From Muribaculaceae bacterium (GTDB lineage: Bacteria; Bacteroidota; Bacteroidia; Bacteroidales; Muribaculaceae), in the NCBI GenBank assembly GCA_022511505.1, contig JAFLTK010000169.1, forward strand, positions 1 to 6,581: a stretch of DNA of 6,581 bases, given 5' to 3'. Below the pieces are notes generated by a model. It ran no database searches and was not told where the DNA came from. It worked only from the letters and a program-made list of their open reading frames with translations. The translations under genes and the position numbers were made by a program. Shown piece by piece: positions 1-6,344 of the stretch; within the stretch, counting starts at the first letter, position 1, and each line of letters begins with the position of its first letter.

Positions 1-26
1 CGCGCTGCCAACTGTGCTACACCCCG
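1..26 (-). tRNA. 5' end of a tRNA gene, cut by the window edge; possibly tRNA-Pro
   Basis: Read on the minus strand from 26, the sequence gives a 7-nt acceptor arm CGGGGTG, then T8 A9, a D-stem start GCAC, a D-loop AGTTGGCA with the invariant GG pair, and the returning D-stem GCGC. This is the standard layout of tRNA nucleotides 1-26. The A12-C23 pair in the D-stem would be a mismatch. Position 1 is a C, which is uncommon and typical of bacterial proline tRNAs and of initiator tRNA, so proline is a guess. The anticodon, T-arm and 3' end lie outside the window. A strong promoter sits just upstream. Confidence 0.75.
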
Positions 27-58
27 ATTGGCAATTGACGGTTGTCAAAAACACGGCC

Positions 59-90
59 ACAAAGTTAATAACTTTTTTTGGATTACCAAA
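59..90 (-). promoter_or_regulatory. Bacteroidetes-type sigma-ABfr promoter for the tRNA
   Basis: On the minus strand there is a -33 box TTTG (90-87), exactly 19 nt of spacer, and a -7 box TAACTTTG (67-60) followed by T. This matches the published Bacteroides consensus TTTG / TAnnTTTG with correct spacing. Transcription would begin a few bases past 59, leaving a leader of roughly 25-30 nt before the tRNA at 26. No other gene lies between, so the tRNA is the evident target. Confidence 0.75.
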
Positions 91-121
91 GCGCCGAGCC
101 GATTTTTTCTAAAAACCTTTT

Positions 122-143
122 CAAAAAGCGCTTGAAAGCGCTT
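122..143 (-). terminator. Candidate intrinsic terminator after the secreted-protein gene
   Basis: On the minus strand AAGCGC (143-138), a 6-nt loop TTTCAA and GCGCTT (131-126) can form a 6-bp stem, and the 3' arm runs straight into a T-run (127-123). It lies about 70 nt beyond the stop codon of the 1070-residue gene and upstream of the tRNA promoter, where a transcript end is expected. The stem is short, and alternative pairings with the neighbouring repeat copy are possible. Confidence 0.45.
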
Positions 144-145
144 GA
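126..145. repeat. Two tandem 10-bp copies of AAGCGCTTGA, each containing a palindrome
   Basis: AAGCGCTTGA occurs twice in direct succession (126-135 and 136-145). Each copy holds the perfect 8-bp palindrome AAGCGCTT, so the two palindromes sit one helical turn apart. The repeat also supplies the arms of the candidate terminator at 122-143, which is the simplest explanation for it. A protein-binding site cannot be excluded. Confidence 0.6.
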
Positions 146-168
146 AGCAAGATTTTAGCCCCTTGGGC

Positions 169-205
169 CTTTTCTCCCTCCGGTATGAACCCGGAGGGAG
201 AAAAG
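169..205 (-). terminator. Perfect 15-bp hairpin just after the stop codon; 3'-end structure
   Basis: CTTTTCTCCCTCCGG (169-183) and its exact reverse complement (191-205) enclose a 7-nt loop. The hairpin starts 5 nt past the stop codon at 211-213 of the gene read leftward. It is GC-rich near the loop and A/T at the base. In both orientations the transcript's 3' arm ends in AAAAG with no U-run following, so it is not a textbook intrinsic terminator. It could protect the mRNA 3' end, with actual termination at the T-run hairpin further on. Confidence 0.55.
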
Positions 206-210
206 ACGGG

Positions 211-3200
211 TTATCTGACAACGACTTTGGTCGAGGTATCACCGACGGTGACAATGTAGAGTCCGGCTGAGGCGGGGACGGTCAGGGTGGCCGGGGCTAC
301 ACCGCGATAGATGATGTTGCCAAGCGGGTTAACAATGGTTGTCGGCTGACCTGTCGCGCCAATGACGTTGATTGTGTGATTTTCGGCGCTAATTGTCACA
401 TTATCAATCGCACCAACCACTCCGCTGTTTTGGTGAACTACCGTAACAGGGGCCGACGGGCTTGATTCACCGGCATTGTAGACGGCCGAGACGTGGTAGT
501 CGTAGGTGCCCGCATCAACAGCATCAAGGTGGGACGGCGTGGTCACCGGGGCTGATGTCACAAGCGACTTGTTGCGATAGACGTTGTAGCCCTCAATGGC
601 AAAGTCGGTATCAAGTTCACCGGCAGCTTCAAATGTAAAGTCATCAAGATAGATAGCGTATGTATCGTAGGAGATGTGACGCAGAGCGAAATATTTTGTG
701 CCGGCCGGCGCCACAAAACTATATTCTTCCCAGTCTTCGCTGATGCCACCGTAAATATATGACGGATAGTTGGTTACATTGTCTACCTTAACAAAATCGC
801 TGAGCGCTGTTCCGGTCGACGATACATAAATCTCAAATTCCTCGTAGAATGCAATCGAGAAACTGCGAGCCCAGAATTTGACGGTCTGCTCGTTGCCCGA
901 GAGGCGAGGTGAGATGAGCCAATTGTCATTTTGACCGGGGCTACTCCAACCTACCAACAGATTGTCGCCGCTATGTGGCGGTATATCAATCAGGTAATAG
1001 TCGGGCACGCCACCCTTGACAGGGTCAAAAAGTTGGAAGGCCATCGGCATTGTACGATAGGGATTGTTGACATCCATGAGGAATGTGTAGGTTTTCATTC
1101 CGTCGACATCAACCATTTTCCAGCCGCCAAAGTCGCTGATTGTCAGCGGTTCATACTCGGGATTCTCAAAGTCCTCAAAGCGAGCGACCGGCTCGGTCAA
1201 GTCACCGAATTGGGGCTCGGTCCATGTCAACTGAACGCCGTCGGGTGTCGATATCGCCTCTACGTTTTCAACAGTGGGGAAATTGTTTTTCTCAATTTCG
1301 ACGCTCTTGACAGCCGAAGTGTTGTTTGCCTCAACCTCGTCGCCGGCAACAGAAACCTTGGCGACAAACGCGGTAACTGCGTCGTCAAAAATCGTCGTCG
1401 GAACGGCAAATGTTTCGGCCACGAAAGCGCCTGAGGCGATGTTGGCAAAATCGGCTGACGCCACTTTAGCACCATCGCGATACAACTCAACAGTGCCGAC
1501 AGCAATCGCGCCCGTGCCGGTGTTCTCGACCTTAACGGCGATGTTAATATCCTCGCCGACAGTGATTTTGCTCGGGGCCGAGGTGATTGAAACGGCGGCG
1601 TCGATATCTACAAGACTGTGGAGCGAGAGATTGTCGAGGGGCACACTCCAGGTGTGCTCGTCGTCGTTATGAACGGCATTGACACGGACCTCAATCTGAA
1701 CGTAACGCGCGTCAGCGTATGGTGTCAAATCTACGCGACAGAGAGTCCAGTCGTCGGTCGGCTGCTCCTTGAGGTTGATGCTCTTGGCAACCTTGAAGTC
1801 GCCGCCATCGACCGATACAAGGGCATCGACTATGCTGCCTTTGCCCTGATAATAGAAATCGAGCACGGGCGATGCCGAGCCTTCGAGAGTGAATTTTGGC
1901 GAGAAGATTCCATAAATTTCGTTTTTCTCCATTGGCAGGATGAGGTAGAAACCGTTGTCGGCATCCTGGGAATTGAGATAGACGGGAGCGGCGTCAGGGT
2001 CGTCGGCATTAAGTTGTAATTCGTTGTCGTTCATTGTTGTAGCGATAACGTTGTAGCCCGATTTGGGGTCGACACACCACGTGTTTTGGAAACGGCCGTC
2101 GGCCCAACTTTCGCGCCACGGCAAGACGTCGGGGGCACCGACGGTCACGATGTTGCTTGAAACGTCGAGCGAATAATAGTAATCATAGCCGGCCGTTACT
2201 TGGAAGGCAACAAAGTCCTGACCTTCGAGGGTGTCATAGTCAAATGTTACCGAGGTTTCGCTTGTCTCCAGCAGTGCCGGGTCATAATAACTGCCAAAAG
2301 CGTCAAATACATAGTAGACAAGATTGTCGGCGTCGACATATCCCCCATGCTCTCCAACGGCGCCGGGGGAGTCCCACGTCAGTGTGACGTGGCGATAATC
2401 GTCGCTCAGCGTTGCCTTCAAGTTTTTGACCTGCAGAGGGTTATCCTTTCCGGCAAAGATTCCGGTCACGAGAGCCGACTGCCCCGCAACGTCGCCACGC
2501 CAAGCGGTAGCCTCGATGCGGTTGTTGCCGTTGTTGTAAAGGCTTGTGACAAAGTTTATTTGCTGGCCGGGGACGACATCCTCAAACGTGTGGCTGAGGA
2601 CATAATTTGTCTTAATCTCGACCCTCATTGTCCCGGTGATGGGGTCGCCGTTGACGTCGAGCGTCGGGGCGGTGTAGGTCACATTGGCGTCGGTCGAGCC
2701 GTCGGGAGCAAGCGTGTAGGTCAGCGTTCCGGCCGCGGGGGCGGGGAGCACGGGTGTTGCCACCCTAATGCCGAAATTGCAAGCCGACATATTGCCGGAG
2801 GTCGCCGTGGCCGATGTGCAGTGTATACCGAAATAATAATAGCCGGTCTCGGCAACGGTGAAGTCGCCGGTGATGGCCTCAAAATCGCGGTGGGTGTAGG
2901 TGGTGTGGGGAATTGCGGCGGTCAGCATAGCGTCGACCGTGGGTTCCGGGCCAAACATTAACTCAAAACTCTCGGCAGTTCCCGATGTAGACAATGCTCG
3001 GCCAACCTCGATCGACGCGCGATAGGTTTGACCGGCTTCGAGATAGACGGCCGGCGAAATCAACCAGTCGTCGTTGGCGGTGACAGCGGCGTTGTTAGGC
3101 TTCATGCACACCGAGTAGGACGTGAAGCCGCCCGGTTTCCATGTGCGTGTATCCTCGTTGGCGTCTACAACGATATATTGCTCAGTGACAGCGCTTTCGT

Positions 3201-3423
3201 TCTTGCCGAGCGAGTGGACAAAGGGAACGGAGTAGGAAACTTCGGGCGCGTGTGTTGCGACCTTAAACGCGGGCTGGTTGCTGACAGCTGTGACAGTGGC
3301 GGCATGGCCGGCGCGTGAAATTACACGATTGCTAACCGCCGAGGTTGTGCGAACGGGGACGGCCGCTTGCACCGCAGTCGAGACAGCAATCGCCGCGATA
3401 GCGATAATTGCGTTTATTTTCAT
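211..3423 (-). CDS. Secreted modular protein: three choice-of-anchor J modules, FN3-like and CARDB-like domains, T9SS-like C-terminus
   Basis: The 1070-residue product has a signal peptide at about 1-20 (MKI start, hydrophobic core, A-Q-A cleavage site). Three lectin-like choice-of-anchor J (MAM / cleaved-adhesin-like) modules are visible, at roughly 64-222, 433-604 and 747-933. The first and third carry the hallmark NDxWLISP at 117-124 and 832-839; the second has IFSPKF at 506-511. Between them are FN3-like regions (about 328-430) and a CARDB-like beta-domain (about 606-710, with VKVENTGTG at 630-638). An FN3 domain starts near 716 and resumes at 942-996 (IEGYNVYRN), so the third anchor module is inserted in it. 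The last 70 residues resemble a type A Por/T9SS sorting domain, ending GLYIVTVG...TKVVVR. Such proteins are exported and attached to the cell surface; adhesion or glycan/protein binding is likely, but I see no catalytic motif. The ATG at 3421-3423 fits the signal peptide and lies about 30 nt after a Bacteroidetes -7 box. The substrate is unknown. Confidence 0.9.
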   Translation of the reverse strand: MKINAIIAIAAIAVSTAVQAAVPVRTTSAVSNRVISRAGHAATVTAVSNQPAFKVATHAPEVSYSVPFVHSLGKNESAVTEQYIVVDANEDTRTWKPGGFTSYSVCMKPNNAAVTANDDWLISPAVYLEAGQTYRASIEVGRALSTSGTAESFELMFGPEPTVDAMLTAAIPHTTYTHRDFEAITGDFTVAETGYYYFGIHCTSATATSGNMSACNFGIRVATPVLPAPAAGTLTYTLAPDGSTDANVTYTAPTLDVNGDPITGTMRVEIKTNYVLSHTFEDVVPGQQINFVTSLYNNGNNRIEATAWRGDVAGQSALVTGIFAGKDNPLQVKNLKATLSDDYRHVTLTWDSPGAVGEHGGYVDADNLVYYVFDAFGSYYDPALLETSETSVTFDYDTLEGQDFVAFQVTAGYDYYYSLDVSSNIVTVGAPDVLPWRESWADGRFQNTWCVDPKSGYNVIATTMNDNELQLNADDPDAAPVYLNSQDADNGFYLILPMEKNEIYGIFSPKFTLEGSASPVLDFYYQGKGSIVDALVSVDGGDFKVAKSINLKEQPTDDWTLCRVDLTPYADARYVQIEVRVNAVHNDDEHTWSVPLDNLSLHSLVDIDAAVSITSAPSKITVGEDINIAVKVENTGTGAIAVGTVELYRDGAKVASADFANIASGAFVAETFAVPTTIFDDAVTAFVAKVSVAGDEVEANNTSAVKSVEIEKNNFPTVENVEAISTPDGVQLTWTEPQFGDLTEPVARFEDFENPEYEPLTISDFGGWKMVDVDGMKTYTFLMDVNNPYRTMPMAFQLFDPVKGGVPDYYLIDIPPHSGDNLLVGWSSPGQNDNWLISPRLSGNEQTVKFWARSFSIAFYEEFEIYVSSTGTALSDFVKVDNVTNYPSYIYGGISEDWEEYSFVAPAGTKYFALRHISYDTYAIYLDDFTFEAAGELDTDFAIEGYNVYRNKSLVTSAPVTTPSHLDAVDAGTYDYHVSAVYNAGESSPSAPVTVVHQNSGVVGAIDNVTISAENHTINVIGATGQPTTIVNPLGNIIYRGVAPATLTVPASAGLYIVTVGDTSTKVVVR

Positions 3424-3452
3424 ATTTGGTAGTGTTTTATCAATATTCTACC

Positions 3453-3486
3453 GCAAAGGTAATCAAAAATCCTGATTATCTGCCAA
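3453..3486 (-). promoter_or_regulatory. Likely promoter of the secreted-protein gene
   Basis: On the minus strand a good -7 box, TACCTTTGC (3461-3453), matches TAnnTTTG. The best -33 candidate is TTGG (3486-3483), 21 nt upstream, slightly longer than the usual 19-20. It lies between the folA stop and the ATG at 3423, so the secreted-protein gene probably has its own transcript with a leader of about 25 nt. The weak -33 suggests an activator may be needed; see the direct repeat overlapping it. Confidence 0.5.
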
Positions 3487-3503
3487 TTTGTAATCAAAAT
3501 CCC
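3459..3503. repeat. Near-identical direct repeat flanking the promoter, 31 bp apart
   Basis: GTAATCAAAAATCC (3459-3472) and GTAATCAAAATCCC (3490-3503) are near copies in the same orientation. Their starts are 31 bp apart, about three helical turns. One overlaps the -7 box and the other lies just upstream of the -33 candidate and close to the folA stop. The placement fits a paired operator, or a small local duplication of promoter sequence. No regulator gene is nearby. Confidence 0.45.
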
Positions 3504-3506
3504 GTA

Positions 3507-4019
3507 TCACGGCTGTTGCGATTGACGGGTGAGATGGATGAAGCGGTAGGGTAGGGCCGAGCGGGAGTCGAGCGTCATAGGGGTAGCGGAGACTTCGTGC
3601 CACTCGGCAGGGTCGATGTCGGGAAAGAATGTGTCAGGGACAAGAGAAGGGGCGGCGTCGACGCGGGTCAGTTGGATGTCGGTGGAGCCGGGGATGGCCA
3701 TGCGGTAGATTTCGCCGCCGCCAATGATGAAGCAATTGTCGCCGCCCGGGGAGTCGGTTGCGCGGTTGAGGGCCTCGTCGAGCGAGTTGACCACGATGAC
3801 GCCGGCCGGAGCCGCATAGTCGGCTTGGCGAGTGATGACGATGTTGGTGCGACCGTCAAGGGGACGGGGTAGGGTCTCAAATGTCTTGCGGCCCATGATG
3901 ACGGGATGGCCCATGGTCAGCTCTTTGAAGTGGCGCATGTCGTCGCGCAGCGAGTAGAGCAGACGACCCTCCGAGCCCAAGCAATTGCCGGGGCCAACGA
4001 CGGCAATGATTGTTATCAT
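3507..4019 (-). CDS. folA: Dihydrofolate reductase
   Basis: The enzyme reduces dihydrofolate to tetrahydrofolate with NADPH in the cytoplasm. The 170-residue length is normal for chromosomal bacterial DHFR. Visible family marks are IIAVVGPGNCLG near the N-terminus, the catalytic acid at D27 in LRDDMRHFK, the NADPH-binding PVIMGRKTFETLP block (about 39-51) and the FIIGGGEIY glycine motif in the C-terminal half, followed by LTRVDA and the DTFFPDID strand. At the place of the usual Trp22 (LPW) it has Tyr22 (LLY). Its ATG overlaps the thyA stop by 4 nt (ATGA, 4016-4019), implying translational coupling. The pairing makes biochemical sense because ThyA is the main source of dihydrofolate. The next gene leftward has its own promoter. 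Confidence 0.96.
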   Translation of the reverse strand: MITIIAVVGPGNCLGSEGRLLYSLRDDMRHFKELTMGHPVIMGRKTFETLPRPLDGRTNIVITRQADYAAPAGVIVVNSLDEALNRATDSPGGDNCFIIGGGEIYRMAIPGSTDIQLTRVDAAPSLVPDTFFPDIDPAEWHEVSATPMTLDSRSALPYRFIHLTRQSQQP

Positions 4020-4810
4020 ACTGAAACGGTGGCTTTTATGTGAGGCATCGGGTCATAGTCGACGAGGTTGAAATCACTCTCGCTGAAATCGAAAATTGAC
4101 TTGACCTCGGGGTTGAGTATCATGCGTGGGAGCGGGCGCGGTTGGCGCTCAAGTTGCAACTTGACCTGGTCGAAATGGTTCTTGTAGATGTGGGCGTCGC
4201 CGAGGGTGTGGATAAAATCACCCGCTTTGAGTCCGGTCACCTGCGCCATCATTTGCAACAGCAGGGCGTAGGAGGCGATGTTGAACGGGACGCCGAGGAA
4301 GCAGTCGGCACTGCGCTGATAGAGCTGGAGCGAGAGGCGCCCGTCGGCAACATAAAACTGGAAAAAAGCGTGGCAGGGCGGCAGGTTCATGTTGGGCAGG
4401 TCGGCCACGTTCCAGGCGCTGACGATGATGCGCCGCGAGTCGGGGTTGTTTTTGATATCGTCGACGGCTTGGGCGATTTGGTCGATAGAGCCGCCGTTAT
4501 AGTCGGGCCACGACCGCCATTGATAGCCGTAGATGTGACCGAGGTCGCCGTCAGGGTCGGCCCACTCGTTCCAGATTCTGACGCCGTTGTCTTGCAGATA
4601 CTTGACGTTGGTGTCGCCGGCGAGGAACCAAAGTAGTTCGTGGATGATTGAACGGAGATGTAACTTCTTGGTAGTCAGCATCGGGAAGCCGTCGGCGAGG
4701 TCAAAGCGCATTTGGTAGCCAAAGACGCTGCGAGTGCCTGTGCCGGTGCGGTCACTGCGGTCAACGCCGTTGTTCATTATGTGGTTGAGCAGGTCGAGAT
4801 ATTGTTTCAT
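4016..4810 (-). CDS. thyA: Thymidylate synthase
   Basis: The enzyme converts dUMP and 5,10-methylene-tetrahydrofolate to dTMP and dihydrofolate. The product is 264 residues, the same as E. coli ThyA, and the key residues fall at the same numbers: R21 in SDRTGTGT, E58, R126-R127 in DSRR, the nucleophile C146 in LPPCHAFFQFYV, D169, N177 in GVPFNIASY, and H207/Y209 in DAHIY. It ends in the normal MPHIKATVSV. It overlaps folA downstream and the membrane ferredoxin gene upstream by 4 nt each (ATGA at 4016-4019 and 4807-4810), so it sits in the middle of a coupled trio. There is no sign of truncation or of an internal promoter. Confidence 0.98.
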   Translation of the reverse strand: MKQYLDLLNHIMNNGVDRSDRTGTGTRSVFGYQMRFDLADGFPMLTTKKLHLRSIIHELLWFLAGDTNVKYLQDNGVRIWNEWADPDGDLGHIYGYQWRSWPDYNGGSIDQIAQAVDDIKNNPDSRRIIVSAWNVADLPNMNLPPCHAFFQFYVADGRLSLQLYQRSADCFLGVPFNIASYALLLQMMAQVTGLKAGDFIHTLGDAHIYKNHFDQVKLQLERQPRPLPRMILNPEVKSIFDFSESDFNLVDYDPMPHIKATVSV

Positions 4811-5703
4811 TTGCGGGTGGAAGGTTTTGATTGTGAGAGTGTTGAGGCGTCGCCGGCTGCAGGCCTTGACATGGCGTTGCTGCCAGTAGAGAGACGTTGC
4901 ATCATGGCGTCACTGAGGCGATGGCGATTGAAAGTGTAGGAGATGGCATCGTCGCGGCACGCGTTGATGCAGTTGAAGCAAACGACACAGCGCGACGTGT
5001 CGACCGTAGAGTCGTTCATGTTGATACACCGGGCTTTACACGCGTGCTCACATCGGCGGCAATGGGTACAGCGGTCGGTGTTGATGTCGATAACCATCAG
5101 GGCGTACCTTGCCGGCAGACTGAGCAAGGCACCGACGGGGCAAATCGTATTGCAGTATAATCGGCCGCGGGTAGCGGCAATGGCGGCGATGACAATCATC
5201 AGAGCAATAGTCGCCACCGAGCCGCAGAATGTGCCTCCAACGACCTTGATGACCACCGAGTTCTCAGTAGTCCAAGCGTGTATGCACTCTGTGAAATTCT
5301 CGTAGAGTTGGGCCGGGTCGAGCAACGCCACGGGGAGCGACAGGCCGAGAATCAGCAAAGCCATGAAGACGAGCAGACTCGAGTATCGCAGGAGGTTGCG
5401 AGGTTCCCCGTAGTGATAAACAGTTGGCTTCTTGGTGAATATGCCCTTTAGGCGTGTCGCGACGTCCATATATATGCCAAGCGGACAAAGGACCGAGCAA
5501 TAGACGCGCCCAAGCAACAGAGTGACGGCAATCCAAAAGAGGAATGTCGATAGCGCCAGGGCCATAATGGCCGGAAATACCTGCACGCGCGACAGAGCGA
5601 GGTAGGCACGCGGCGCCGCGGCAAGCCCGGTGAATATGGTGATATTCAGGCACGCAAACGCTGCGATGGCGAGTGCTATTCTTGTTGGCTTAAGGTATTT
5701 CAC
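4807..5703 (-). CDS. Membrane-bound 4Fe-4S ferredoxin protein, NapH/Fer4_5-like
   Basis: The 298-residue protein has four predicted membrane helices, at about 8-30, 44-66, 108-130 and 152-178. Helices 2 and 4 are each followed by a Fer4_5-type CxxxCP motif: C69/C73 in GRVYCSVLCP and C184/C188 in GRLYCNTICP. A ferredoxin domain follows, with CxxCxxCxxxC at C212/215/218/222 (plus C226) and again at C239/242/245/249, enough for two [4Fe-4S] clusters. The C-terminal tail (about 262-298) is polar and low in complexity. By family it should pass electrons between the membrane and a cytoplasmic partner; the partner is not evident. The start is a GTG, 21 nt after the ispF stop; the next Met is M47, past helix 1, so GTG is preferred. 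Its stop overlaps the thyA start in an ATGA. The link to nucleotide synthesis is unexplained. Confidence 0.85.
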   Translation of the reverse strand: MKYLKPTRIALAIAAFACLNITIFTGLAAAPRAYLALSRVQVFPAIMALALSTFLFWIAVTLLLGRVYCSVLCPLGIYMDVATRLKGIFTKKPTVYHYGEPRNLLRYSSLLVFMALLILGLSLPVALLDPAQLYENFTECIHAWTTENSVVIKVVGGTFCGSVATIALMIVIAAIAATRGRLYCNTICPVGALLSLPARYALMVIDINTDRCTHCRRCEHACKARCINMNDSTVDTSRCVVCFNCINACRDDAISYTFNRHRLSDAMMQRLSTGSNAMSRPAAGDASTLSQSKPSTRK

Positions 5704-5724
5704 GCTGGCAGAACGGGTTGATTG

Positions 5725-6213
5725 TTAGGCGGTTTTGTAAATTAGACAGGTCGCGGCGGCGGCGATGCCCTCGGCGCGGCCGGTAAACCCGAGTCCCTCG
5801 GTGGTGGTAGCCTTGACCGACACAGCGTCGATGTCGATGCCGAGGTCATCGGCTATGTTTTTGCGCATTTGCGGGATGTGTGGCGCCATCTTGGGAGCCT
5901 GGGCCATGATGGTCAAGTCGACGTTTGAAATGGCGTAGTCACGGGCGGCGAGCAAGCCGACGACGTGACGCAAGAGCACACGCGAGTCGGCGCCGGCGTA
6001 TGTCGGGTCGGTGTCGGGAAAGTGCTTGCCGATGTCGCCAAGGGCCGCGGCGCCGAGCAAGGCGTCGGCAAGGGCATGGAGCGCCACGTCGGCGTCGCTG
6101 TGGCCGAGCAACCCGACCGAGTGGGGGATATTCACCCCGGCTATAATGCAATCACGGCCGGCGACAAGACGGTGAACGTCAAATCCCCAGCCGGTTCTGA
6201 AATTGATACTCAT
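5725..6213 (-). CDS. ispF: 2-C-methyl-D-erythritol 2,4-cyclodiphosphate synthase
   Basis: The enzyme catalyses the fifth step of the MEP (non-mevalonate) isoprenoid pathway, cyclising CDP-ME 2-phosphate to MEcPP with release of CMP; it acts as a trimer with a metal site. The 162 residues include GFDVHRL with metal ligands D12 and H14, the LLGHSDADVALHALADALLG block with H38 and the third ligand H46, DIGKHFPDTDP around D60, and the C-terminal KATTTEGLGFTGR with T137/E139. All expected residues are present and the length is normal. The ATG at 6211-6213 has no Shine-Dalgarno site, as usual in Bacteroidetes. It is the first intact gene of the GC-rich cluster, and a pyrimidine-rich heptad tract lies immediately upstream. 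Confidence 0.97.
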   Translation of the reverse strand: MSINFRTGWGFDVHRLVAGRDCIIAGVNIPHSVGLLGHSDADVALHALADALLGAAALGDIGKHFPDTDPTYAGADSRVLLRHVVGLLAARDYAISNVDLTIMAQAPKMAPHIPQMRKNIADDLGIDIDAVSVKATTTEGLGFTGRAEGIAAAATCLIYKTA

Positions 6214-6218
6214 TGTGT

Positions 6219-6253
6219 TTAGAGATTAGAGAACAGAGATTAGAGAACAGAAG
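6219..6253. repeat. Heptanucleotide tandem tract (TCTCTAA-like) upstream of ispF
   Basis: On the minus strand four consecutive heptads read TCTCTAA, TCTCTGT, TCTCTAA, TCTCTAA (6246-6219), preceded by a degenerate fifth, CTTCTGT (6253-6247). Seen another way, it is a perfect 14-bp direct repeat (AGAGATTAGAGAAC on the plus strand) at 6221-6234 and 6235-6248. It ends 5 nt before the ispF ATG, so it would lie in the ispF 5' leader. It also supplies the stop codon that ends the hepT remnant. Confidence 0.8.
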
Positions 6254-6344
6254 ACAAATCCCTATTTGCCATAAACATATTTACATTGTCAATGGCCTCC
6301 AACATGTGTTCTATCCTAATAGGGTCTTTAATTTCCTCTCTCAT
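6240..6344 (-). pseudogene. hepT: Truncated HEPN (HepT-like) toxin, N-terminal 34 codons only
   Basis: From the ATG at 6342-6344 the minus strand encodes MREEIKDPIRIEHMLEAIDN, then VNMFMANRDLSSVL and a TAA at 6240-6242. The opening MREEIKDPIRIEHMLEAID closely resembles the first helix of DUF86/HepT HEPN proteins, which are usually about 110-120 residues and carry the catalytic RxxxxxH motif in their second half. Here everything after about residue 34 is gone: the frame ends in the heptad tract and ispF begins 26 nt later. None of the other frames before ispF continues the family. The start overlaps the nucleotidyltransferase stop by 17 nt, the usual arrangement for an MNT-HEPN pair. The fragment should be non-toxic. 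Confidence 0.65.
6272..6302 (-). promoter_or_regulatory. Weak candidate promoter for ispF and the genes behind it
   Basis: Inside the hepT remnant the minus strand has TTGG (6302-6299), a 19-nt spacer and TATGTTTA (6279-6272). Each box differs from the Bacteroides consensus (TTTG, TAnnTTTG) at one position, and the spacing is right. If used, the transcript would have a leader of about 50-60 nt containing the heptad tract. AT-rich sequence gives such matches by chance. Read-through from the nucleotidyltransferase gene is the alternative source of ispF expression. Confidence 0.25.

Noticed and set aside
126..248. A CRISPR array, considered because of the short direct repeats at 126-145 and 6221-6248
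   Set aside because: The units are 7-14 bp, directly adjacent without spacers, and no cas genes are present.
45..254. A 69-residue minus-strand frame across the intergenic region
   Set aside because: It runs through the 15-bp hairpin, the terminator repeat and the tRNA promoter, and overlaps the end of the secreted-protein gene in another frame. It is not a plausible gene.
2200..2961. A 253-residue open frame on the plus strand, with others at 931-1434, 1274-1672 and 1618-2019
   Set aside because: All lie antisense within the well-supported 1070-residue gene. They have no recognisable domain and are expected by chance in GC-rich codons.
3502..3512. CCGT-GAT-ACGG mini-hairpin over the folA stop codon, considered as a terminator
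   Set aside because: A 4-bp stem with a 3-nt loop and no proper T-run is too weak to call.
4142..4636. A 164-residue plus-strand frame opposite thyA
   Set aside because: It is a shadow of thyA, whose catalytic residues all match, and it shows no protein family features.
6213..6344. A frameshift, rather than a truncation, in the HEPN gene
   Set aside because: I read the other two minus-strand frames past 6242. They give only heptad-repeat peptide before ispF, with no HepT sequence, so the rest of the toxin is absent rather than out of frame.
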